This document shows, piece by piece, positions 23,958-32,922 of a stretch of 64,000 nucleotides of DNA (its first letter is position 1; every line of letters starts with the position of its first letter). The stretch comes from an uncultured Candidatus Melainabacteria bacterium. GTDB lineage: Bacteria > Cyanobacteriota > Vampirovibrionia > Gastranaerophilales > Gastranaerophilaceae. The stretch covers positions 124,001 through 188,000 of the forward strand of contig CAKUUY010000001.1 of the NCBI GenBank assembly GCA_934693235.1, given 5' to 3'. The notes beneath the pieces are model-generated. The model saw only the letters and a list, made by a program, of their open reading frames with translations, had not been told where the DNA came from and did no database searches. The position numbers and the translations under genes were made by a program.

Positions 23958-25223
23958 TTATATTTTATCAAATCCTGTATATTTTCTTAAAACTTCAGGA
24001 ATAATAATTGTACCGTCTTCTTGTTGATAATTTTCAACAATTGCTGCAAATGTTCTTCCAACCGCAAGACCGGAACCATTAATTGTATGAACAAATTGAG
24101 TCTTTCCTGTTACTTTATCACGATAACGGATATTTGCACGTCTTGCTTGATAATCACCGTAGTTTGAACAACTTGAAATTTCTTTGTATGTACCGTAAGA
24201 TGGCATCCAAACTTCCAAATCCCAACATTTGTTAGCTGAAAATCCGATATCACCCGTTGATAGAGCTTCTCTCCTATACGGAAGTTCCAACAACTGAAGC
24301 ATTTTTTCAGCATCCTCAGTTAGTTTTTCATGTTCTTCTTTACTTGTTTGAGGAGTACAAAGTTTAACCAACTCAACCTTATTAAATTGATGAACTCTAA
24401 TTAAGCCTCTAGTATCTCGCCCCGCAGAACCTGATTCTCTTCTAAAGCAAGGAGTGTACGCTGTCATGTATTTTGGCAAATCATCTTCCGATAAGATTTC
24501 ACCTGAATAAATATTGGTAACAGGAACTTCAGCAGTCGGAATTAAGAATAAATCTTCATTTTCACATTTGTACATATCTTCCTTAAATTTTGGAAGTTGA
24601 CCTGTACCTGTCATTGTTGCAGAATTTGCCATGAATGGAGGCAAAATTTCTTCATATCCTTGATTTTCAGTATGATAATCAAGAAAAAAGTTTATAATTG
24701 CTCTTTCTAAGCGAGAACCTTTTCCTCTGTACAAAATAAATCTACTTTGAGAAAGTTTTACACCACGTTCAAAATCTACAAGATTTTTTTCTTCACATAA
24801 ATCCCAGTGAGCTTTGAATTCAAAATCAAATTTACGAGGTTCTCCCCATTTGTAAACTTCAACATTATCATCTTCTGACAAACCGATAGGTGTTGTTTCA
24901 TCTGGGATATTAGGAATATGAAGCAACAAGTCTCTTTGTTTTTCATCCAATTCTGTTTGCTTTTCTTCTAATGCTTTAATATCATCTCCAAGTTTGCGAA
25001 CTTCTTCTTGAATTGCATCAGTATTTTCTCCATTCTTCTTCATCATACCAATTTTTTGTGAATCATTTTTTCTCTTTGCACGCAATTCATCAGCTTGAGT
25101 TTGAATTTTCCTTCTTTCAGCATCAATTTCCAAAACTCCATCGATAGAAAGTTCTGGATTTCTTCTTTTCAAAAGTTCATTTACCTTTTCAGGATTCTCT
25201 CTAATCAATTTGATATCAAGCAT
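23958..25223 (-). CDS. serS: Seryl-tRNA synthetase
   Basis: This 421-aa class II synthetase charges tRNA-Ser. The N-terminal long coiled-coil arm (~27-105) contacts the tRNA long variable arm. The catalytic core carries motif 2 (FRRESGSAGRDTRGLIR) and motif 3 (SGLAVGRTFAAI). Length and layout are standard. No T-box leader is seen in the 152-bp upstream gap. The start is ATG 25223 with a weak AGAGG site. Confidence 0.95.
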   Translation of the reverse strand: MLDIKLIRENPEKVNELLKRRNPELSIDGVLEIDAERRKIQTQADELRAKRKNDSQKIGMMKKNGENTDAIQEEVRKLGDDIKALEEKQTELDEKQRDLLLHIPNIPDETTPIGLSEDDNVEVYKWGEPRKFDFEFKAHWDLCEEKNLVDFERGVKLSQSRFILYRGKGSRLERAIINFFLDYHTENQGYEEILPPFMANSATMTGTGQLPKFKEDMYKCENEDLFLIPTAEVPVTNIYSGEILSEDDLPKYMTAYTPCFRRESGSAGRDTRGLIRVHQFNKVELVKLCTPQTSKEEHEKLTEDAEKMLQLLELPYRREALSTGDIGFSANKCWDLEVWMPSYGTYKEISSCSNYGDYQARRANIRYRDKVTGKTQFVHTINGSGLAVGRTFAAIVENYQQEDGTIIIPEVLRKYTGFDKI

Positions 25224-25375
25224 TTATAACCTCTTTTCCATATTTACTAAATTTATGCAATTATTTTAATTTAAATATAACTTATAATCAAGCAAAAACT
25301 AGCTTTATCACAAATGTTAAGAATTGTAGACTTTTTTTGACACGTGTAGTATAATGAAAATAAGGGGATAGTGTT

Positions 25376-25702
25376 ATGATGTTCAAGAAATTAGCACAAA
25401 AGTTAAGTTTGGAGAGAGAAAAACACAATAGTGTTGCAACAAATCCATTAAGCGTCGATTTTGACAACAAAAAAAGTATTTTTTTAAATAAGTTAACAAA
25501 AACTGCAGTTAATTTATATGAACGCAACTGCGATATTAAAAATTTTACGAAACTTGCACTATCCAACCCAGAAAATAATTCTCATAATGAGATTATGAAC
25601 CAATTATTCTCTAAAGGAGTCGTTGATCCTACTGATGATGAAAGATTAATGGAATTGTCTGATAATTCAAGATTTTTAAGAGAATTGGGCCTAATCGAAT
25701 AA
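25376..25702 (+). CDS. Hypothetical protein, 108 aa
   Basis: This soluble, helical, charged protein begins MMFKKLAQKLSLEREKHN and ends NSRFLRELGLIE. It is preceded by a TATAAT (25350-25355) and AAGGGG. An ACACGTGT palindrome lies just upstream of the -10 and could be an operator. The next gene starts 17 bp after its stop, so the two are probably cotranscribed. No family is recognised. Confidence 0.65.
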   Translation: MMFKKLAQKLSLEREKHNSVATNPLSVDFDNKKSIFLNKLTKTAVNLYERNCDIKNFTKLALSNPENNSHNEIMNQLFSKGVVDPTDDERLMELSDNSRFLRELGLIE

Positions 25703-25719
25703 ATGAAAGTGTCTTATAT

Positions 25720-26769
25720 ATGACTAAAAGTAATAATGGTTGTGCCGGAATTGGAATAGGTTTGATTTTGTTTGTCGTTTCTATTTTATTTCTGTTTTTT
25801 AACGAACAAAATTTTGTAAATTTAATTAAACTAACTGATTATGTAAGAAAGAATGCGATTGAATTAACTTCCCAAATTCCATCCCCCGCAAATAATAACA
25901 AACTTGTACAAATATCAGGAATCGTGAATTCCAACCAAAATCTTTCTGACGGAATAATCAGCTTGCCAAATTCTATTGCCTTAAAAAGAACTACTGAAAT
26001 TTATCAATGGCAAGAGATTTATAATTCAAATAATCAAAACTATCAATACAAAAAAGAATGGGATAGTCACCTTACAAATTCCGATTCTTTTGAAAAAAAA
26101 GAATACCAAAACCCTAAAACATATAAATACAAACCATTGGAAATTTATGCCAAAAACGCTAACTTAGGGAAATTTTACCTATCTGAAGAAATTATAAAAA
26201 AAATAAATTCAACAGTTAAACTTCAACAACTGCCGTATAACAACAAATTTAAAATATATAATGGCTTTTATTTTACAGGAAAAGATTATGACAATCCAAA
26301 TATTGGGGATGAAAAACTATTTTACTCATATATTCCATCCGGCAAAAAACTTTCAATTATAGCGAAACAATCCGGCAATCAACTTGTTCCAATGAATACA
26401 AAATACGGAAATTTAATAATAATTATTGACGGAATTAATAATTTAGACCAAACGCTTGCTAAATACCATAGCAACAATTCAAGTAACACCTGGAAAGTCA
26501 GAGGGATATTCCTATTATTAATGTTCTTAGGACTTAATATTATGCTACAGCCTATTGTTAATATTACAGATAGAGTACCGATTTTAGGAGAAATTACTCA
26601 ATTTACGATAATTCTTTCAACTATAGTTATGACAATAGCATTAGGAACTATAACTATTGCGTTTAGCTGGCTTGCAGTAAGACCTGAAATTGCAATTCCG
26701 GCAATACTTCTTGCGACAACGGCGATAATAGCGCTAAGAAAAAAGAAAAAAATTATAATTTCGGAATAA
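25720..26769 (+). CDS. TMEM43-family membrane protein
   Basis: This 349-aa protein has an N-terminal membrane helix (~9-27), a large extracytoplasmic domain (~30-255) and three C-terminal helices (~262-341). The motifs RTTEIYQWQE, the NPKTYKYKP segment and the DRVPILGEI turn before the last helices match the TMEM43 family, which is known from eukaryotic inner nuclear membrane and from bacteria. Its bacterial role is not known. There is no good ribosome site, so it may be translated by coupling with the 108-aa gene. Confidence 0.75.
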   Translation: MTKSNNGCAGIGIGLILFVVSILFLFFNEQNFVNLIKLTDYVRKNAIELTSQIPSPANNNKLVQISGIVNSNQNLSDGIISLPNSIALKRTTEIYQWQEIYNSNNQNYQYKKEWDSHLTNSDSFEKKEYQNPKTYKYKPLEIYAKNANLGKFYLSEEIIKKINSTVKLQQLPYNNKFKIYNGFYFTGKDYDNPNIGDEKLFYSYIPSGKKLSIIAKQSGNQLVPMNTKYGNLIIIIDGINNLDQTLAKYHSNNSSNTWKVRGIFLLLMFLGLNIMLQPIVNITDRVPILGEITQFTIILSTIVMTIALGTITIAFSWLAVRPEIAIPAILLATTAIIALRKKKKIIISE

Positions 26770-26822
26770 AATACAATGTTAAAACTATTGCCCAAAATTT
26801 AATGTTGTTTTATGCTAAAAGT

Positions 26823-28472
26823 ATGATTAAACAGTTGAGAATTAAAAATTATATACTAATTGATGAGCTTATCGCGAATTTTGATTCCGGATTAAACGTG
26901 ATCACGGGCGAAACTGGTGCCGGCAAAAGTATCTTGATTAACGCTATTGATATAGCTTTTGCTCCACGAGTTTCAAAAGATGTAATTAAACATGACAAGG
27001 ATAAAGCAGTTATTGAACTTGTAATTGAGAATACCAAACATGATTTGTCTCAATTGTTTGAAGAAAACGGCGTTGATAATAATGGTTCTGAAATCGTTTT
27101 AACCAAGGAAATTTCTCAAAACGGAGTTCGATCAAGAGTTAACGGAACTCTGGTCAATCAAGAATTTATAAAAAATTTAAAGAATTACTTTTTAGATATT
27201 CATTCTCAACACCAGACATACGCTTTTATGCAACCTAAATATCATATTACATTATTAGACAATTATGCAAAAGAGGCATATGGAGCAAAATTAGAGAAAT
27301 ATAGAGAAGATTACAAAGCTCTTCAACAAATGAAATCTCAATTAGAAACTCTTAAGACTGCCTCTAATACAACAGAAAATCAAATTGAATTTTTAAAATT
27401 TCAAATTAATGAGATTGATTCGGCTACTATTAAAAGCTCAACAGAGGATAATGAATTAAATGAAGAACTTGAAGTTTTAGAGAATGCAGAAAAATTAAAA
27501 GAACTAACTGGCACTTCATATTGGGCAATAAATGGTGATGACGGCTCTATTATGGAAGCTCTGGGTAAAATCAAACAAAATATTAGCAAAGCAGCCTCTA
27601 TGGACAAAAATCTAGAAGAGACCGAAAGCAATCTTATTGATGCTATAGAAAGACTTAGAGATTCAGCATCCGAATTGAGAGAATACAGTCAAAATTTAGA
27701 CAACGATACAGAAAGACTAAATGAAATCCAAGAACGCCTATACATTCTTGATAAATTAAAACGTAAATATGGTGGAACTTTAGAAAGCGTTTTAGAAACT
27801 TTTGAAAACCTTTCTAGAGAACTAAATGCAATAGAATTTTCAACGCAAAATATTGAAGAATTAGAAGAAAAAATTCGCTCAACAGAAAAAACACTATACA
27901 AAACAGCAGAAGAAATCAGCGAAAACAGGAAAAATTTTGCTCAAGTTTTATCAGTTTTAATCCAAGAAAAACTTGAAAAATTAGAACTTCCAAAAGCCAG
28001 ATTTGAAATATCTGTTCAACCTAAAGAACTTTGTTCGGACGGAATTGATAATGTTGAATTTTTAATTTCAACTAACGTTTCAGAAGATTTGAAACCACTT
28101 GCAAAAGTCGCATCCGGTGGAGAAATTTCTCGTGTAATGCTTGCAATTAAATCAATCTTTGCACAAAGTGACGATATTAACACTGTAATTTTTGATGAGA
28201 TTGATACCGGAATTTCAGGCAAAGCTTCTCAAAGTGTTGCTGATGAAATCTTAGAACTTTCCAAATATCATCAAATCATTGTGATTACGCACCAAGCGAT
28301 TATTGCATCAAAAGCAAATAAACATTTTTACGTACGCAAATCTCAAGATGACGAAACTAAAGTAGAAGTTTACGTTTTGACTGGAGAAAACAGAATTAAA
28401 GCCCTAGCCGAACTTGCTGGCGGAGAGATTAACGAACAATCCATAGAATTTGCCAGATCATTAGTTGGATAA
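26823..28472 (+). CDS. recN: DNA repair protein RecN
   Basis: This 549-aa SMC-like ATPase acts in double-strand break repair. Walker A is ITGETGAGKS (about 27-36), the ABC signature is ASGGEISRVML near 431, and Walker B is VIFDEIDTGISG. Two long coiled-coil arms join these halves. I chose ATG 26823 because RecN proteins start close to the KQLRIKNY strand; an in-frame ATG exists at 26802. Neither has a clear ribosome site. A TGCTAAAAG box lies just before the ATG. Confidence 0.93.
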   Translation: MIKQLRIKNYILIDELIANFDSGLNVITGETGAGKSILINAIDIAFAPRVSKDVIKHDKDKAVIELVIENTKHDLSQLFEENGVDNNGSEIVLTKEISQNGVRSRVNGTLVNQEFIKNLKNYFLDIHSQHQTYAFMQPKYHITLLDNYAKEAYGAKLEKYREDYKALQQMKSQLETLKTASNTTENQIEFLKFQINEIDSATIKSSTEDNELNEELEVLENAEKLKELTGTSYWAINGDDGSIMEALGKIKQNISKAASMDKNLEETESNLIDAIERLRDSASELREYSQNLDNDTERLNEIQERLYILDKLKRKYGGTLESVLETFENLSRELNAIEFSTQNIEELEEKIRSTEKTLYKTAEEISENRKNFAQVLSVLIQEKLEKLELPKARFEISVQPKELCSDGIDNVEFLISTNVSEDLKPLAKVASGGEISRVMLAIKSIFAQSDDINTVIFDEIDTGISGKASQSVADEILELSKYHQIIVITHQAIIASKANKHFYVRKSQDDETKVEVYVLTGENRIKALAELAGGEINEQSIEFARSLVG

Positions 28473-28504
28473 AAACAGCTTATTTTAGGTGCGAGATTGC
28501 TTTA

Positions 28505-29536
28505 TTATATATCTCCGCCCAAGAATTTGAATAATTCAGCTTCATTTGGTTCAAGCCCTTCTAAAACTTTTTTAGTTGCAAGTTCTGTGTAGATTTCCCA
28601 ATTATTCTTTTCATTTATTGCACTATATTGTGATAGCTTTCTAACAGTTGGCATGAATTTATTAGGAATCTTTTTTATGACAAAAGCTTTCAAAACCGGG
28701 TGCGTTTGATGCAGCATTTCATGAATTTCCATATGCATTGGCGAGTTTGTAGAGCCATGAGTTTTAAATCCACAAAATTTTTGCCATTTTTCAAAAGATT
28801 GTCTTGTGTTTTGTGGCATTATATTAAATATATTACCCCTAATCTGTGAAATTCTTTGCCTTATTGTAGTTGGAGGCAAAAGAACTGTACTTATTTCTTC
28901 TCCATTTTTAGATAATCTCATGCATTCGCCAGCACCAAGTGTGAATGGTGTCACGATAAATTCATTAGGGATTTTAATACCTTTATTTTGTGCTAATTTT
29001 ACTGCTTGAAGTAGTCTTTGCCCAAGTTCTAAATCATCTCCCAAACTGGCGTTTTGAACTCCATATTTTTCTTTTAAAATGTTTTCTATTTTTATAACTT
29101 CCGGATTAGTTGATTTTTTGCTAAATGTAGTATACATTTCTCGACGGCAAGCAGTGAGAAAATTCCGAAATTTGTAGATATTTTGTTCTTCTTGAAGAGA
29201 AGTTGAATGCTTATTTTTGAGTTGAGGTTTTTGTTTAGGCAGAATCTTTTTTGCCAAAAATCTTGGAAAGTTAATTATAGATGCAAATAGCTCATCTAAC
29301 CTTTTTGCATTTTTTATTTGCGATAAAGCGTTTTTAGGCACTCCGAATTCACTAAGAATTCTTAATAACTGTTCTTTTTTCGCTTGTTCAGAATTGTTTA
29401 AAGGTTTTTCAAGATCTGTTAAGAGTTCATCTGTAATACGACCTTGCGAGTGCCTCATTATTCCACGAGGTATATTTCTTCCGGTTATAATTTCTTTTTT
29501 AGTTAAACCAGATGTAATACTGCTAATATTTGCCAT
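28505..29536 (-). CDS. Putative zincin metalloprotease-like protein
   Basis: This 343-aa protein has no signal peptide or membrane helix. Residues 272-276 read HEMLH, an HExxH zinc motif inside a helix (MHMEIHEMLHQTHP). About 40 residues on, SQYSAINEKNNWEIYTELATKK offers Glu314 or Glu318 as a third ligand, the spacing and wording of gluzincin-type toxins and effectors. The N-terminal half is Lys-rich and helical. It is 147 bp downstream of the sigma factor gene. GTAGGAG precedes the ATG. The protease call is an inference from the motif alone. Confidence 0.6.
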   Translation of the reverse strand: MANISSITSGLTKKEIITGRNIPRGIMRHSQGRITDELLTDLEKPLNNSEQAKKEQLLRILSEFGVPKNALSQIKNAKRLDELFASIINFPRFLAKKILPKQKPQLKNKHSTSLQEEQNIYKFRNFLTACRREMYTTFSKKSTNPEVIKIENILKEKYGVQNASLGDDLELGQRLLQAVKLAQNKGIKIPNEFIVTPFTLGAGECMRLSKNGEEISTVLLPPTTIRQRISQIRGNIFNIMPQNTRQSFEKWQKFCGFKTHGSTNSPMHMEIHEMLHQTHPVLKAFVIKKIPNKFMPTVRKLSQYSAINEKNNWEIYTELATKKVLEGLEPNEAELFKFLGGDI

Positions 29537-29683
29537 TACAAATCTCCTACACGATATATAATGACAGTCAATTCTTTAAATTGCGTATATGTAAACATAT
29601 ATTAAGAACAAAACTAAACTAACTCATTTGACTTAAATTCAAAATAGCCTTCATAAACTCATTGCTCCTTATGTCCACAGTTA

Positions 29684-30631
29684 TTATTCAATAAAATCCC
29701 TAAAATGTTGTAACTCTTTTTGTTGCCGAATTTTAGTTAAGGCAGAATCCTCTAACTGCCTTATTCGCTCTTTTGAATACCCCATTATTTCGCCAAGCTG
29801 TTCTAGAGTCCTTGGTACCTCCCCATTTATTCCAAAACGACAACAGACAATTTTCTTTTCTCTTTCCGGCAAAGTTGAAAGTAAATCTTTAATACTACCT
29901 TTTAATACATTATTTTTTGTTTGAATTTCCGGGGAATGATATGATTTGTCTTCTATATAATCTCCAATATTTAAATCATCTGTAACAGGAGTTTCTAGGC
30001 TAATTGGTTCTTTAATTATTGCTCTTTTTATCACTAAAATTTGTTTTAATGTCACACCAAGACGCTGAGCTACTTCTAAATCTGTAGGCTCTCTTCCAAG
30101 TTCAAATGATAACGTGGTATATATCCTTTTATATTTCCTGATTTTATCCGTCATGTGAACAGGAATTCTTATCGTTCTTGAATGATTTGAAATGGCCCTA
30201 ATTATAGTTTGTTTTATCCACCAAGTTGCATAAGTTGAAAACTTGAAATTTTTTGAATAATCGAATTTTTCAGCAGCCTTAATAAGTCCGAGCGAACCCT
30301 CTTGAACTAAATCCATAAATAACACACCTTGCCCAATATATTTTTTTGCGATACTTACGACCAAGCGCAAGTTTGCCTGAACCAATTTTCTCTTTGCGAT
30401 GTCTGCTTGAGACGATTTACCTTCTTTAATCTCTTTTCCCAAAGCTTTTTCTTCTTTTGTATTTAATAATTTTATTTTTCCAATATCTTTCAAATACATT
30501 TGTAAGATATCATCATCTTTAAAAATTGAATTAAAAGTTTTCGGCTCTTCTGTTACAGCCTCTTCATAATCAACATAATTAACAGCCTCAACACTTCCAC
30601 GTTTCAAATCCTTGTATAAATCCACAGCCAT
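29684..30631 (-). CDS. Sigma-70 family RNA polymerase sigma factor (RpoD/group 2 type)
   Basis: This 315-aa protein has sigma regions 1.2 to 4.2: DILQMYLKDIGKIKLL, VQANLRLVVSIAKKY, FKFSTYATWWIKQTI (region 2.4, -10 binding), RTIRIPVHM, PISLETPV, and RTLEQLGEIMGYSKERIRQLE (region 4.2, -35 binding). There is no large region 1.1. The size fits cyanobacterial-type primary or group 2 sigma factors. The window cannot tell whether it is the main sigma. GAGAGGG precedes the ATG. Confidence 0.9.
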   Translation of the reverse strand: MAVDLYKDLKRGSVEAVNYVDYEEAVTEEPKTFNSIFKDDDILQMYLKDIGKIKLLNTKEEKALGKEIKEGKSSQADIAKRKLVQANLRLVVSIAKKYIGQGVLFMDLVQEGSLGLIKAAEKFDYSKNFKFSTYATWWIKQTIIRAISNHSRTIRIPVHMTDKIRKYKRIYTTLSFELGREPTDLEVAQRLGVTLKQILVIKRAIIKEPISLETPVTDDLNIGDYIEDKSYHSPEIQTKNNVLKGSIKDLLSTLPEREKKIVCCRFGINGEVPRTLEQLGEIMGYSKERIRQLEDSALTKIRQQKELQHFRDFIE

Positions 30632-30723
30632 CTAAAAATCCCTCTCTTTCAAAATTGTATTCAATAATTTTGACGAAAAGTGATTAATTTTGTTTCAATC
30701 TCTTTTTTGTGTAAAATAATATT

Positions 30724-31884
30724 ATGGGAATTATTGATGAAAAAGAATTTATAAAGAGGGTTTCTAATTTTTATGAAATTAACTTTAAAGTCGGAGAAAG
30801 AAACGATATAGCAGTCTTAGATTCACATGACACAAGATATTTGGATAAATGTTTATTCAAGGCAAATTTGCATGTTCATACCCAATATTCTGATGGTGAA
30901 ATGACTATTAAAGAGCTATTTGGCCAAGCTGAAGATTTATCAACTAAAACACCTGACTTTATAGCAGCAATAACTGATCATGACACAATTGACGGTAATA
31001 AAGAAGCTGCACAATTAATAAAAGATTATACACATACAAATATTTGTTTGGGAGTTGAAATTTCGACAATTGCGATTAATTTTCCAAACCAACCAAAGCC
31101 TTTGCAGGTTCATCTATTAGTTTATGGAATTGATCCGAATGACAAAAAGCTTGATGAATATTTAATTAATAAAAGAATTCAAAAATTAGAACTTGCCAAA
31201 AATACTATAGCAAAATTAAATTCTGCACTTCCTGAATATAAATTCACTATAGAAGAAGCTGCGAAATGCCATGGCATGATTTTAAAAGGTGAAGATGAAG
31301 TCGCTCATCCTCTAAAAAAATATACATCGGGAAAAATATTGTTAAATTATTATTACCCTAACGCAGATTTTTCCTATGAAACACCAATTTATAAATTCAA
31401 GTACATGTTCAAAAGTCCAGAAGCATATCATAAAATTTATAAAAAAGTTCTTGAATTATACACAGGCGAAAAATTACCGGAAATACCAGAAGAAATTGAA
31501 CAAAAAATTCAAACAGCAAGAGAAATTTATTTAAAAGCACACCCATCTATAGGCAACATGCTTGAGCAATTTTCATCATTTGAAGATACTGTAAAATTTG
31601 TATCAACGTTAAATTGCGGCGTAATGTCAATTGCTCATCCCGCCAGAACTAAAGCTTATTGCCCTGAATTCTATGAATATCTTTTTGAATACTTTAAAAA
31701 AGCCGGGGGCGACAAAGCAATGTTTTATGAGGGGTACTATCAATCCTACGAAGGAACATATTACCAAGAGTGGAAAGAAAAAATTAATAAAGCCGCTTCA
31801 AAATTCGGTTTATTAAAAACTGGCGGACTTGATTCACATGGAAAAAGTCTTGTGGTAAGATGTCCTAGAAAGGAGAGAGCATGA
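30724..31884 (+). CDS. PHP-domain phosphoesterase
   Basis: This 386-aa protein shows the PHP metal motifs: ANLHVHTQYSDGEMT (His50, His52, Asp57), ITDHDTIDG (Asp85-His86), GVEIST, SIAHPAR and GGLDSHGKS near the end. PHP enzymes hydrolyse phosphate esters such as histidinol phosphate, nucleotides or oligonucleotides; the substrate cannot be assigned. A TAAAAT box six bases before the ATG, with TTGTTT 16 bp upstream, suggests a leaderless transcript. It overlaps the next gene by 4 bp (ATGA). Confidence 0.82.
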   Translation: MGIIDEKEFIKRVSNFYEINFKVGERNDIAVLDSHDTRYLDKCLFKANLHVHTQYSDGEMTIKELFGQAEDLSTKTPDFIAAITDHDTIDGNKEAAQLIKDYTHTNICLGVEISTIAINFPNQPKPLQVHLLVYGIDPNDKKLDEYLINKRIQKLELAKNTIAKLNSALPEYKFTIEEAAKCHGMILKGEDEVAHPLKKYTSGKILLNYYYPNADFSYETPIYKFKYMFKSPEAYHKIYKKVLELYTGEKLPEIPEEIEQKIQTAREIYLKAHPSIGNMLEQFSSFEDTVKFVSTLNCGVMSIAHPARTKAYCPEFYEYLFEYFKKAGGDKAMFYEGYYQSYEGTYYQEWKEKINKAASKFGLLKTGGLDSHGKSLVVRCPRKERA

Positions 31885-32309
31885 AAAAATTGTTTGTATT
31901 TATTTTTTTAATACTCTTTTCAGGAATAGCAAGCGCAAATGATACAGGTTATGTCAGTCCTGAAACTTATGCTATAAACGAAGCCGATATGACAGATTAT
32001 TTTGACATCCCTGCACCTCAAAAACTAAACATAGATGATTTAGACAATCATATAAAATTAAACAAAACTGCACCATCAATCAAAACCGAAATATCTGAAA
32101 AACAAGCAAAAGTAAAAAGAGCTAAAGGTGAAAAGAAACCATATGAAGACCGCATGATATATAAAGCTGCCAAGTGGTGGACAGAGCAGACATATAAATT
32201 TGACGACCCACACCATGGAGAAAAACATGAAATTAAAATCAAAGCGCGTGAAGCATATGAAAAACAGCAAGCAGAAGAATTAAACAAAAAAGGAAAAGAA
32301 CAATTATAA
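31881..32309 (+). CDS. Secreted hypothetical protein, 142 aa
   Basis: A clear signal peptide (MKKLFVFIFLILFSGIASA) is followed by a short, charged, Lys/Glu-rich mature protein with the motif MIYKAAKWWTEQTYKF near the middle. The start overlaps the stop of the PHP gene (ATGA) with GGAGAG upstream, so translation is coupled. A terminator follows. No family is recognised. It is probably a periplasmic or surface accessory of the same transcript. Confidence 0.72.
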   Translation: MKKLFVFIFLILFSGIASANDTGYVSPETYAINEADMTDYFDIPAPQKLNIDDLDNHIKLNKTAPSIKTEISEKQAKVKRAKGEKKPYEDRMIYKAAKWWTEQTYKFDDPHHGEKHEIKIKAREAYEKQQAEELNKKGKEQL

Positions 32310-32336
32310 AAAAGGCCGGATTAAACCGACCTTTTT
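32308..32336. terminator. Bidirectional terminator
   Basis: The stem AAAAGGCCGG / CCGACCTTTT (one wobble) has A- and T-runs on both sides. It lies between convergent genes. Confidence 0.8.
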
Positions 32337-32340
32337 AGTC

Positions 32341-32697
32341 CTATTTCCCGCAAGAAGTGCATCTTGGTTGGATTGGAGCTACATATACTCTTTCATACTT
32401 ATTACATCCGCAGTCTGCAAATGCTTTTTTGCATGTTGGGCATGGCATGATTTTAATCTTTGCACATTCATCACATTTTACTTTTTTGACTTTACATTTG
32501 TCACAATTTTTAAAACCGGTAAACGGATTTAAACTGAAATTGGTCTTATTTTCGCCGATACCAACATAAGGTAACGGATTAAGATAAGAAATGTAAGGCA
32601 TTGGATTTAACGTTTGAACTCCCTCCCAAGCAAAAACACTCTGGGCAGAAAATAAAATAGCTCCTACAAGCGTCAACGAAATAAATAACTTTTTCAT
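32341..32697 (-). CDS. Secreted Cys-rich protein with repeated CxxC pairs
   Basis: This 118-aa protein has a signal peptide (MKKLFISLTLVGAILFSAQSVFA). The mature part starts with an aromatic/Pro segment (NPMPYISYLNPLPYVGIG), then carries CDKC, CDEC, CPTC, CGC and CTSC. Such CxxC pairs usually bind zinc or other metals, or form disulfides; in an exported protein either is possible. AGGAG precedes the ATG. Function unknown. Confidence 0.72.
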   Translation of the reverse strand: MKKLFISLTLVGAILFSAQSVFAWEGVQTLNPMPYISYLNPLPYVGIGENKTNFSLNPFTGFKNCDKCKVKKVKCDECAKIKIMPCPTCKKAFADCGCNKYERVYVAPIQPRCTSCGK

Positions 32698-32860
32698 ACA
32701 ATACTCCTATTTAATGTATAACAAATATTTTAAATACAACTCACCACTCGTTTAAAGCAGTAACAATATTTAAAGATATATTCATTTTAAACTTTATTTA
32801 AAAATTTACGATAACCACTAAGGGAATGTATATTAAACTTTTTTCTTAAACAAAACAGAC

Positions 32861-32899
32861 AAAAAAATAAGGTCTGTAGTAAATACAAACCCTATTTTT
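32861..32899 (-). terminator. Terminator after the SLH gene
   Basis: On the minus strand an imperfect stem (AATAGGGTTTGT / ACAGACCTTATT) is followed by seven Ts. Confidence 0.65.
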
Positions 32900-32922
32900 A
32901 AATTATTGAACTATGCTAATTC

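Noticed and set aside
25337..25355. TTGACA and TATAAT before the gene at 25376
   Set aside because: They are only 7 bp apart, so they cannot form one promoter; TATAAT alone may be used with a weak -35.
29620..29680. Tiny frames (MSL and MKAILNLSQMS) after the sigma factor gene
   Set aside because: A GGAG-like site is present but 3- and 11-residue peptides cannot be supported as genes.
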